Of a stretch of 43,222 nt of DNA, positions 38,044 to 43,222 are shown one piece after another. Below the pieces are notes generated by a model that was not told where the DNA came from, did no database searches, and saw only the letters and a list, made by a program, of their open reading frames with translations. The stretch covers positions 1 to 43,222 of IMG/VR virus record IMGVR_UViG_3300034092_000355; one strand, 5' to 3'. Position 1 is the stretch's first letter; each line of letters opens with the position of its first letter. A program made the position numbers and the translations under genes. This stretch comes from a virus.

Positions 38044-38261
38044 GTGTTCCCCCTTGCTCGGATGGATTCTGCACAAGCTAACTCAGGTCGGTCGCCATAA
38101 TAATCTTCCAAACTGTTAATTCCCTCGCAGTGTTTTGCACACTCTTCACGCTCATCAGCACGGACAAGGGCTTCAAAGCGCTTGAGAAACGGCAACAGGC
38201 TGTATTCGTCATCAATCACAACCATGCCAGCCTCACGGGCCATCTCAATGATTGTTTTCAT
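38040..38261 (-). CDS. Tandem REACA/RARG family protein, copy 1
   Basis: A 73-aa protein: KTIIEMAREAGMVVIDDEYS, EALVRADEREECAKHCEGI and the closing ESIRARGNT. First of three paralogues in a row. The LVRADERE(A/E)CA coding part shares an identical 23-base stretch (38146-38168) with copy 3 (37716-37738), supporting duplication or exchange by recombination. ATG 38261 overlaps the upstream stop (GCATGA). Function unknown. Confidence 0.7.
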   Translation of the reverse strand: MKTIIEMAREAGMVVIDDEYSLLPFLKRFEALVRADEREECAKHCEGINSLEDYYGDRPELACAESIRARGNT

Positions 38262-38419
38262 GCGTCCACCCACTTCCAGCCCAGCACCAGACGCACACCC
38301 ATGCGGTGAATCCAGAGGGGTTTTTTGGTCAGGTTGAAGGTAATTTCGCCCATGCGGTAGCCGCCAACATATTTGGGGGAGGTAAGCATCTTGAGCATTT
38401 CTGTGTCGTATATCGTCAT
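38258..38419 (-). CDS. 53-aa early protein
   Basis: A 53-aa basic protein: TIYDTEMLKMLTSPKYVGGY, RMGEITFNLTKKPLWIHRMG and LVLGWKWVDA. The strand-rich, Trp-containing end is distinctive but not recognised. ATG 38419 overlaps the stop of the membrane protein gene (ATATGA) and has GGAGTCTGCTGAT upstream. A longer frame would start inside that gene. Confidence 0.6.
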   Translation of the reverse strand: MTIYDTEMLKMLTSPKYVGGYRMGEITFNLTKKPLWIHRMGVRLVLGWKWVDA

Positions 38420-38679
38420 ATCAGCAGACTCCAAATCCAAGCGCCAGTAAAGAACAGTCCAAGGCAGATCACTGCCAGCACTGTAAAAATAGACCAAAGC
38501 ATGAACGCTCCAATCCTGTGCCATGTTTCTGGCACTGGGTCGATGTCGGCGGGTACGACGGGATACGGCTTGACCTTGCGCGTCTCTGGCTCAAGCTCTG
38601 CCGTGGTGAAGTGGCAGTCCATGCCGCAAGTCGGCTGGCGTGGGCATTCACGATAACCCGTGTCGCACATCCTTGTCAT
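38416..38679 (-). CDS. Small Cys-rich membrane protein
   Basis: An 87-aa protein with a Cys cluster at the N-terminus (C5, C12, C18, C22 in CDTGYRECPRQPTCGMDC), a Pro-rich linker, and one C-terminal membrane helix (FMLWSIFTVLAVICLGLFFTG, residues ~59-79). The Cys set could bind metal on one side of the membrane. ATG 38679 overlaps the preceding stop (GCATGA). No family with known function recognised. Confidence 0.65.
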   Translation of the reverse strand: MTRMCDTGYRECPRQPTCGMDCHFTTAELEPETRKVKPYPVVPADIDPVPETWHRIGAFMLWSIFTVLAVICLGLFFTGAWIWSLLI

Positions 38680-38882
38680 GCTGCCTCCTCGGTCTTGCCC
38701 AAGTACGCCTTCAGGCGCTTGACTCGTTGCTTGTTGTAAGTCACCAGCGCTTGTGCATATTCGACCCCTGATTCAGCCTTCAACAATTCATGCTCGGCGT
38801 GCATCAACTCGTGCGTAACGGCTTGTGTCGGCGTCACGGTCTTGAGCATCAACCTCAATTCGGTCCACATATATTTCCACAT
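38676..38882 (-). CDS. 68-aa helical protein
   Basis: A 68-aa protein: WKYMWTELRLMLKTVTPTQA, THELMHAEHELLKAESGVEY, ending KRLKAYLGKTEEAA. The phrase AVTHELMHAEHELL..E...EYA is reminiscent of small helical proteins found in several phages. Note that THELMH is HExxH, but without flanking zincin features I take it as chance in a helix. ATG 38882 follows GGAGGTTGAT, two bases past the upstream stop; the longer frame lacks a ribosome site. Confidence 0.65.
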   Translation of the reverse strand: MWKYMWTELRLMLKTVTPTQAVTHELMHAEHELLKAESGVEYAQALVTYNKQRVKRLKAYLGKTEEAA

Positions 38883-38883
38883 A

Positions 38884-39504
38884 TCAACCTCCAAACATTG
38901 TTTGCAATTCGCGGTACAGCATGTGCGCTTCCTTGATACTGAGCGTCTCCAACACCTGCTTGGCCGTGAGAAGTGTCGGCGCGGGGGCAGCTTGGGCATG
39001 GGACGCGTTGAGCGTAGCTATCCCTGCGCGTATCCCGTTTTGCTTCTTGATGGCCGCGATGTCGATGTTCACTTTCGCTGGTTGGCGTGGCGGTGGGTCT
39101 GCTTTGGTGGGGGCTTTCGTATTGGCCAGCTTCTTTCTCAGCAACGCTCCCATGTTGCGTATGGTGGCCGTTGCCTTCAGTGGACGGAACTCTGGAATGA
39201 GCGCCGTCAGCTTGCCGTCCTTGTCTCTGCTCAAGTGTCCTTGCCTAATCATCTGCGTGTACAGCGAGGTCAGCGAGCTTTTCTTGAACCCTTGCTTCTC
39301 CAGCGCTTGCACGGCTTGCGTTGCGGTTGTGTAGGGGTTGTCTCTGACATAGTTGAACGATGCTTGCGACACCCCCACTGTGGGTTGGAAGTAGTGCCTT
39401 TGCTTGGCGGATGCAGCTTGCTCCTGAGAAGATGTTGATAGGGGAGTCTCGGCTTTTTCCCACTCGTTCAGCACGGCATGCAGTGCGGTCTTCATATCTG
39501 GCAT
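38884..39504 (-). CDS. Probable winged-helix protein
   Basis: A 206-aa protein. Residues ~45-105 look like a winged helix: SQASFNYVRDNPYTTATQAV, then ALEKQGFKKSSLTSLYTQMI and the wing RQGHLSRDKDGKLTALIPEF. A basic linker with Pro-rich PTKADPPPRQPAK follows, and a final amphipathic helix (LLTAKQVLETLSIKEAHMLY). Likely DNA-binding, a candidate early regulator. I choose ATG 39504 behind CAAGGAGAAAACA, the standard site of this strand; an in-frame ATG at 39549 would add 15 residues behind a weak site. Confidence 0.7.
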   Translation of the reverse strand: MPDMKTALHAVLNEWEKAETPLSTSSQEQAASAKQRHYFQPTVGVSQASFNYVRDNPYTTATQAVQALEKQGFKKSSLTSLYTQMIRQGHLSRDKDGKLTALIPEFRPLKATATIRNMGALLRKKLANTKAPTKADPPPRQPAKVNIDIAAIKKQNGIRAGIATLNASHAQAAPAPTLLTAKQVLETLSIKEAHMLYRELQTMFGG

Positions 39505-39550
39505 TGTTTTCTCCTTGATTGAAATCGGGTATTGTCCACTATTAGACATG

Positions 39551-39592
39551 TTAGTGTTCACTCTTTTTTGTAAGGGGTTTCCCCCCCCTCAT
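39551..39592 (-). CDS. Possible 13-aa leader peptide with G8 tract
   Basis: A 13-codon frame (MRGGKPLTKKSEH). Its ATG overlaps the stop of the 30-aa membrane peptide and has GGAGG five bases upstream, a very good site. It contains a run of eight G (39588-39581) that can pair with the following CCCC, giving a hairpin GGGGAAACCCC. The stop lies just before an in-frame upstream ATG of the winged-helix gene. It could be a leader controlling that gene, or noise. Confidence 0.35.
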   Translation of the reverse strand: MRGGKPLTKKSEH

Positions 39593-39681
39593 AACGGCCT
39601 CCAGTAAAGTAAATCAAGCGCTACTACGATAAGCGCGAGTAGGAACACTACCCGCGTGATGGTGTCTCCTCTGTCAAACAT
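39589..39681 (-). CDS. 30-aa single-pass membrane peptide
   Basis: A 30-aa frame: N-terminal MFDRGDTITR and a membrane helix VVFLLALIVVALDLLYW, ending RPL. ATG 39681 is preceded by GGAGGAGCTGA, an ideal site, and overlaps the end of the DUF2591 gene. The hydrophobic stretch, ideal spacing and overlapping ends argue for a real mini-gene, similar to small toxic or lysis-modulating membrane peptides of phages; no homologue is recalled. The region 39505-39550 between this and the next gene holds nothing else evident. Confidence 0.55.
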   Translation of the reverse strand: MFDRGDTITRVVFLLALIVVALDLLYWRPL

Positions 39682-39967
39682 TCAGCTCCTCCGGTATCTC
39701 AATGTCATTGCCAAGTCGGCTTGCTACATAACAGCGCATGGCTGCGATCAGGGGTGTTGGGCCGGGGTGTTCGATCACGCCACGCCATGCAACCCAGCGT
39801 GTGAGGTGCCAAGCTGTTGCGATCTTCTCCCGCTCAATGATCGGGCCGCCTTGCTCCCAAGAGCTTGAGTACCAGTCCCAATTTTCTTGTCGCACGATGA
39901 TCTCTACACCCTCACACTTCGCCACTGCCCAATCAAGGGCGGCACCTGTCAGTTCATCTGTTTTCAT
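39674..39967 (-). CDS. DUF2591-like protein
   Basis: A 97-aa protein with the DUF2591 hallmark MKTDELTGAALDWAVAKCEG at its start, then a middle of WDWYSSSWEQGGPIIERE and a C-terminal part (GVIEHPGPTPLIAAMRCYVA). These proteins are common in phages and prophages and have no established function. ATG 39967 follows AAGGAGAAGACAA and overlaps the preceding stop (ATGA); a longer frame would lie inside the upstream gene. Its end (PEELNV) carries GGAGGAG, the site of the next mini-gene. Confidence 0.85.
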   Translation of the reverse strand: MKTDELTGAALDWAVAKCEGVEIIVRQENWDWYSSSWEQGGPIIEREKIATAWHLTRWVAWRGVIEHPGPTPLIAAMRCYVASRLGNDIEIPEELNV

Positions 39968-40233
39968 TTGTCTTCTCCTTGGTCGATATAGATGTTGTCG
40001 GCCACTGGCCCGATGCGGGTGCGGTGCTTGACCTCGCAGTTGCTGTTCATCATCCAGCAAGCTGTCTCGATGGCATCGCGCACATCCTCCATGATGGAAA
40101 ACCCAGCGCCATGCCGAGGCTCGTCAACACTGAACACTGTGGTTATGTAAACTCCTCCGAACTTCCAAGCCTGCTCCCAACTGTCGTAGTTGCTGGCGTT
40201 GTACATCTCAATGAACGTGTGTTTCTCAGTCAT
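39964..40233 (-). CDS. Small early protein ending YIDQGEDK
   Basis: An 89-aa protein: TEKHTFIEMYNASNYDSWEQ, AWKFGGVYITTVFSVDEPRH and a C-terminal YIDQGEDK. The end is nearly the same as that of the next gene upstream (YIDQGESK) because both encode the same ribosome site. ATG 40233 follows CAAGGAGAAAGCAA and overlaps the upstream stop. No family recognised. Confidence 0.65.
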   Translation of the reverse strand: MTEKHTFIEMYNASNYDSWEQAWKFGGVYITTVFSVDEPRHGAGFSIMEDVRDAIETACWMMNSNCEVKHRTRIGPVADNIYIDQGEDK

Positions 40234-40400
40234 TTGCTTTCTCCTTGGTCGATGTAGTGCTTGATGCGCCAGAGCATCTCTTGCATGCCTTCCCATGCAA
40301 CGCGACTAGGGGGCGTTCCGTCTATACCGCGCTGCACAGTGTTTAGCATCACATCGACGTACGTTTCGATCACGCCTTTGGATATGGTTATCTTGATCAT
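40230..40400 (-). CDS. 56-aa early protein ending YIDQGESK
   Basis: A 56-aa protein: MIKITISKGVIETYVDVMLN, RGIDGTPPSRVAWEGMQEML and RIKHYIDQGESK. A strand then helical body; the GTPPSRVAWEGMQ phrase is not known to me. ATG 40400 is one base before the stop codon of the gene upstream and follows GGGAGAAGTAA. Its final codons carry CAAGGAGAAAGC, the next gene's ribosome site. Confidence 0.65.
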   Translation of the reverse strand: MIKITISKGVIETYVDVMLNTVQRGIDGTPPSRVAWEGMQEMLWRIKHYIDQGESK

Positions 40401-40643
40401 TTACTTCTCCCATTTAAGGGTTGTGCCGCTGCCGCTGTAGTTGCAGAGGTCGTAGTTGGTCATGACTAGCTGCGTAAGGGTGTAGGGGTCTATGTCCCGC
40501 CCACTCAAATAGTGGCCCAATAGTATCGAGCCGTTGATGTGTCGGCTCAGGTCAGAGAACATAACCTCCTTCTCGTGTACTTCGGCAACCATGCGCTGCC
40601 CATGTTCGTCATACCCTCGGCCTGTGTTCCATTGATGTTTCAT
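40401..40643 (-). CDS. Small early protein
   Basis: An 80-aa protein: KHQWNTGRGYDEHGQRMVAE, VHEKEVMFSDLSRHINGSIL and LTQLVMTNYDLCNYSGSG. The N-terminus has the phrase WNTGRxYxxxGQR, common in small phage and plasmid proteins with no known role. ATG 40643 follows TTAAGGAGAAGTAA. The hairpin region at 40661-40707 lies just upstream and may affect its expression. Confidence 0.65.
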   Translation of the reverse strand: MKHQWNTGRGYDEHGQRMVAEVHEKEVMFSDLSRHINGSILLGHYLSGRDIDPYTLTQLVMTNYDLCNYSGSGTTLKWEK

Positions 40644-40660
40644 TTACTTCTCCTTAAAGC

Positions 40661-40707
40661 GCAGCCTGAGTCGGCAGGCTGCAAACCGTTTCCAACGGTG
40701 CAAACCG
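40661..40707. other. Two adjacent hairpins with flanking direct repeat
   Basis: In the 76-base gap between the peptidase gene and the 80-aa gene, GCAGCCTG (40661-40668) pairs with CAGGCTGC (40675-40682) around a 6-base loop, and ACCGTT (40685-40690) pairs with AACGGT (40694-40699) around TCC. GCAAACCG occurs at 40681-40688 and again at 40700-40707. On the minus strand the stronger hairpin is followed by GCTTTAAGGAG, so it lies just ahead of the next ribosome site. It may attenuate or process the transcript; it is not a classical terminator as the T-run is very short. Confidence 0.5.
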
Positions 40708-40719
40708 AAATGACACCCG

Positions 40720-41826
40720 TCAGACTTCGCAGTGAACTGTGTCGAACAGAGACAGCAACACAGTATCGGCATCGTAGACAGCGCAGTCAGACATCGCACG
40801 CTGCAACACCTCGTCAGTGAGCATGCGCTTGTTGAGGAACTTGAGCGCCATCATGGGGTCTTCTGGGTACGCCGCCTCTGCGATCATGTCGAGCAGGTCG
40901 TGATACATCCCACGCATGGCATCGCGCAGTGCGTCCTCCAGCATGTCGTTGTCCGTGTACCCGTAGGCGCTGGCGTCAGACCACTTGCCGTCCCATGAAG
41001 TCAGGCTGGTCGTGCTGTAGTAACTCTTCCAGTCCATCAGGGGCAGCTTCTCGATGACTGTCGGGTCACGCCCCACGGGCAGGGCATCCCACTTGATCTT
41101 GACGGCCGCAGCAGCCAGCGCTGTGAAGTGGAAGATGTCCAGAGTCTCGCGGTCTGAGTGCTCGTTGTCGTAGCCCACGCTGATGTTGGTGCATTCGGGG
41201 ATGATGTCAACGAACTCGGCAGTGTCGGTGTACACACCTGTGTCATCGCCCAGATACATCAGCACGCCGTCAGCACACAGCTCACCGGACAGTGCGTCAG
41301 CGAACTCATCAGAGCAGCACCTGCCCCACCCCTGATGCGTGATAACGCTGTCGATGCCGCGCCTGTCGAACGCAATGGCACGATCAAAGCAGGCCAGCAA
41401 CTCGGGGCTGTGGTCGGCAAGGTACTTAGCACCGATACCCCCGCGCTCCTCGCCCTGCGTGAAGATGTAGTACGCCGGTACACCAGCATGCAGCATGTGC
41501 ATCAGCATCGCGCAACCCGCACCATCGTCAGCACCAAGGGGCGCACCATCGGCATACCACTTGCCTTGAGTCTTCCTGATCTTGTTGGCACCTGTCTCAC
41601 GATGCACTGTGTCCACATGGGCTACGAACAGCGTGCGGTTGGTGTCGTCGAGTCGTGCGTCTACATGCAGGTTGCCCACCTTGTCATAGCTGACAGCGAT
41701 GTGCTTGCGCTTGGGTATGTGTGAGTGCAGCCAGTCCGTGAACTCGATGACTGCGCGTGTGCCGTGTGGCCGCTTCATTGACAGGGCGCGTGATAGCGTC
41801 TTGCAGAGTATTGATTTCTTGTTCAT
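40720..41826 (-). CDS. M20-type metallopeptidase
   Basis: A 368-aa zinc exopeptidase related to M20/PepT-like enzymes. Metal ligands appear in order: H70 and D72 in VAHVDTVH, the bridging acid in LGADDGAG (D100/D101), the catalytic E126-E127 pair in QGEERGGIG, D154 in AFDRRG and H223 in YDNEHSDRE. All expected ligands are present. There is no clear dimerisation insert, and the last ~110 residues (from MEDWKS-like segment at about 265) form an extra helical domain with MRGMYHDLLDMIAEAAYPED. An intracellular peptidase or amidohydrolase acting on peptides is expected. It overlaps the upstream gene by 4 bases (ATGA). Such enzymes are rare in phage genomes of this size. Confidence 0.85.
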   Translation of the reverse strand: MNKKSILCKTLSRALSMKRPHGTRAVIEFTDWLHSHIPKRKHIAVSYDKVGNLHVDARLDDTNRTLFVAHVDTVHRETGANKIRKTQGKWYADGAPLGADDGAGCAMLMHMLHAGVPAYYIFTQGEERGGIGAKYLADHSPELLACFDRAIAFDRRGIDSVITHQGWGRCCSDEFADALSGELCADGVLMYLGDDTGVYTDTAEFVDIIPECTNISVGYDNEHSDRETLDIFHFTALAAAAVKIKWDALPVGRDPTVIEKLPLMDWKSYYSTTSLTSWDGKWSDASAYGYTDNDMLEDALRDAMRGMYHDLLDMIAEAAYPEDPMMALKFLNKRMLTDEVLQRAMSDCAVYDADTVLLSLFDTVHCEV

Positions 41827-43222
41827 GTTGATTCCTTGATTGTTACTGTGGTTGGTTCAATGGACAGGCACGCATCCCGTACGGGGCATGGCTCGACTTC
41901 TTCTGGCTCGGGTACATAGTCCTCGTGGTACATGTTGCCGTCAAGCTCGACAGGTGCATCGTCATCGTACAAGTAGAAGTTGCCCGACCCTTGGCACTCC
42001 CATGTCTCGTCAAGCAGCGCCCACTCGCCATCGTGTAGCTCTACGCAGTTATCGCGCAGTTGGTAGTCGCCCACATGGTCACAGACAATCGCATCGTCAT
42101 CGCAGTGATACCACTCGTCACCAACACTGACCGCATCATCCATCGAGCAGTACTCGCCGTTCTCAAGCTCCACGATGCCGTTGTCACTGAGGTAGTCGCG
42201 GTCGTAGTAAGTGCCGTCAACCTCCACGGCGTCATCGTTGGGCACATAGTAGTCGTTGCCCCTGCGCCCAGTGACATGCGTGTACTCGTCGATGCAGCAT
42301 TCGCCAACGACATGATCGTCGTATATACCTGTGCCGCGCTGCTCGTCCTCACTGATGCGCTGGCCACAGTCCGCACAACTGCATGCGTTCTGCTCAGTCG
42401 CAGTGCCGTTTTGATTACTGCACTGCCAGTCACCACTGCTCGTGATGCGTAGATACTGTCTGTATGTGCCGTCAGGCATGCGCTCGTTCTCAATGTCAAC
42501 ATCCTGCGTCCCGCCGTCGATGTAAGGAGCGATGAAGTCGCAGTCGCTGTGCCCGCTCTTGATGTACGCCAGCCGCTCCCCCTTCCATTCGTTGCGCTTC
42601 TCGTACCCCTGCGAATGTAGCCACTGATGCAGCTCGTCATCGGGTTGCGAGTACCGCTCACCATCCTTGTGCCGATAGGTACGCACGAAGTACTTGGGGT
42701 TGCTCTCTAGGTTGTCCCGTTGCATGAGTAGCGCACGACCCACGATCTGATGCCCCAAGCGGCGGGTTGCCACATGCCAGCCGTAGCACGGCGCGTACAC
42801 CTCGTAGGGATGCGCCCCGAGTTCATCAAGCTCGTTGCGATCTCCCTCCTCGTTCTCATCGAACTTCATACATGAGGCGGGGCCATGTTGCACAGCACGC
42901 ACGATGGCCTCAGTGGTGCGCTCGATGTGAAAGCTAGCCGCTGTAGCGTACTTGGCTACGAAATCCCTTATGTGATGGTCTGCCATGCGCGGCCAGTGTT
43001 GCTTGATGTACTTGCCCAATGATGTCAGCGTCTGCCTGTCGGCCTCGCCTGCTCGCTCGTCCCGTGTGTAGGCAAGGCGGGTCACATCGGTCGTGGCCTC
43101 ATGCGGCCACTCAAGCAGCAACTGTTGCCAGTCTTCGGGGTCGTGCATCTGGAACGCATCGGCCACTGCGGGGTGCAGTTCGAATCTGTTTTGCAAACTC
43201 TGATGCCACTGGCGCGAGTAGC
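41823..43222 (-). CDS. Asp/Cys-rich modular protein, probably 5'-truncated
   Basis: A 457-aa product from TTG 43196, but the frame stays open to the window edge (in-frame SRQWHQSLQN precedes), so the true start probably lies outside. The N-terminal ~200 residues are helical (QTLTSLGKYIKQHWPRM; SFHIERTTEAIVRAVQ). Near residue 285 is a Cys set (ACSCADCGQ, then GECCIDEYTHV) like a zinc finger. The remainder is very acidic and made of loosely repeated units of the form DDAVxVxGxxYxxDY (DDAVEVDGTYYDRDY, DDAVSVGDEWYHCDD, DDAPVELDGNMYHEDY). No family with known function recognised. It is coupled to the M20-type peptidase by a 4-base overlap. Confidence 0.7.
   Translation of the reverse strand, partial: YSRQWHQSLQNRFELHPAVADAFQMHDPEDWQQLLLEWPHEATTDVTRLAYTRDERAGEADRQTLTSLGKYIKQHWPRMADHHIRDFVAKYATAASFHIERTTEAIVRAVQHGPASCMKFDENEEGDRNELDELGAHPYEVYAPCYGWHVATRRLGHQIVGRALLMQRDNLESNPKYFVRTYRHKDGERYSQPDDELHQWLHSQGYEKRNEWKGERLAYIKSGHSDCDFIAPYIDGGTQDVDIENERMPDGTYRQYLRITSSGDWQCSNQNGTATEQNACSCADCGQRISEDEQRGTGIYDDHVVGECCIDEYTHVTGRRGNDYYVPNDDAVEVDGTYYDRDYLSDNGIVELENGEYCSMDDAVSVGDEWYHCDDDAIVCDHVGDYQLRDNCVELHDGEWALLDETWECQGSGNFYLYDDDAPVELDGNMYHEDYVPEPEEVEPCPVRDACLSIEPTTVTIKEST

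Noticed and set aside
38676-38882. THELMH as a zinc peptidase motif in the 68-aa protein
   Set aside because: The protein is too short and purely helical, with no third ligand or strand framework of a zincin.

Overview
The window is part of a tailed double-stranded DNA bacteriophage genome (Caudoviricetes), most likely a strictly lytic, short-tailed (podovirus-like) aquatic phage. The reasons are a head-to-tail adaptor, a nozzle-like protein, three internal virion proteins and a giant injected 'polyvalent' protein on one strand, and a compact replication and early-gene block on the other. No integrase, excisionase or attachment site is visible. No tRNA, rRNA, CRISPR array or insertion sequence was found. 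The host cannot be read directly. The style of several small early proteins (C-termini like RARGNT, the ALKLALEALE helix, DUF2591) recalls phages and prophages of Burkholderiales, so an aquatic betaproteobacterial host is a reasonable but unproven inference.

Plus strand, 1-23743: virion and lysis module. The order is a truncated adaptor (1-522), two paralogous structural proteins around a small gene (524-1630), a repeat-built structural protein (1656-2498), a run of tail-fibre and receptor-tip genes alternating with small partner genes (2507-6644), and a lysis cassette of two membrane proteins, a holin and an M15-type endolysin (6667-8809). A 637-aa nozzle-like protein (8828-10741) follows, then three internal virion proteins (11052-15817) and a 2618-aa polyvalent protein (15887-23743). 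That last protein carries a zincin-like HEATGH motif and a C-terminal LPD38-like region. Terminase, portal and capsid genes would lie to the left of the window.

Minus strand, 43222-23740: early, replication and recombination module, read right to left. It starts at the right edge with an Asp/Cys-rich modular protein coupled to an M20-type metallopeptidase. Next comes a dense chain of about 22 very small genes (40643-34824), mostly joined by ATGA overlaps. Within and after it lie a DUF3310 protein, a VRR-NUC nuclease, a family A DNA polymerase with proofreading domain, an HExxH metallopeptidase, a Cas4/RecB-like nuclease with an Fe-S cysteine set, an HNH protein, an SNF2-type helicase, a probable ssDNA-binding protein, a helix-turn-helix protein and a fused AEP primase/DUF927 helicase. 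The two arms converge tail to tail with stop codons overlapping by 4 bases at 23740-23743.

The most unusual signals are four. (1) A G-run/C-run bracketed intergenic element of about 90-100 bases occurs twice (27296-27394 and 27993-28079). (2) At many minus-strand gene borders the Shine-Dalgarno and start codon of the next gene also encode a recurring C-terminal peptide (NT, RARGNT or YIDQGExK), giving a standard joint between gene cassettes. (3) A peptidase and a Cys/Asp-rich repeat protein form a coupled pair at the right edge. (4) A 65-aa protein joins an NrdR-like zinc ribbon to an AT-hook and starts at TTG.
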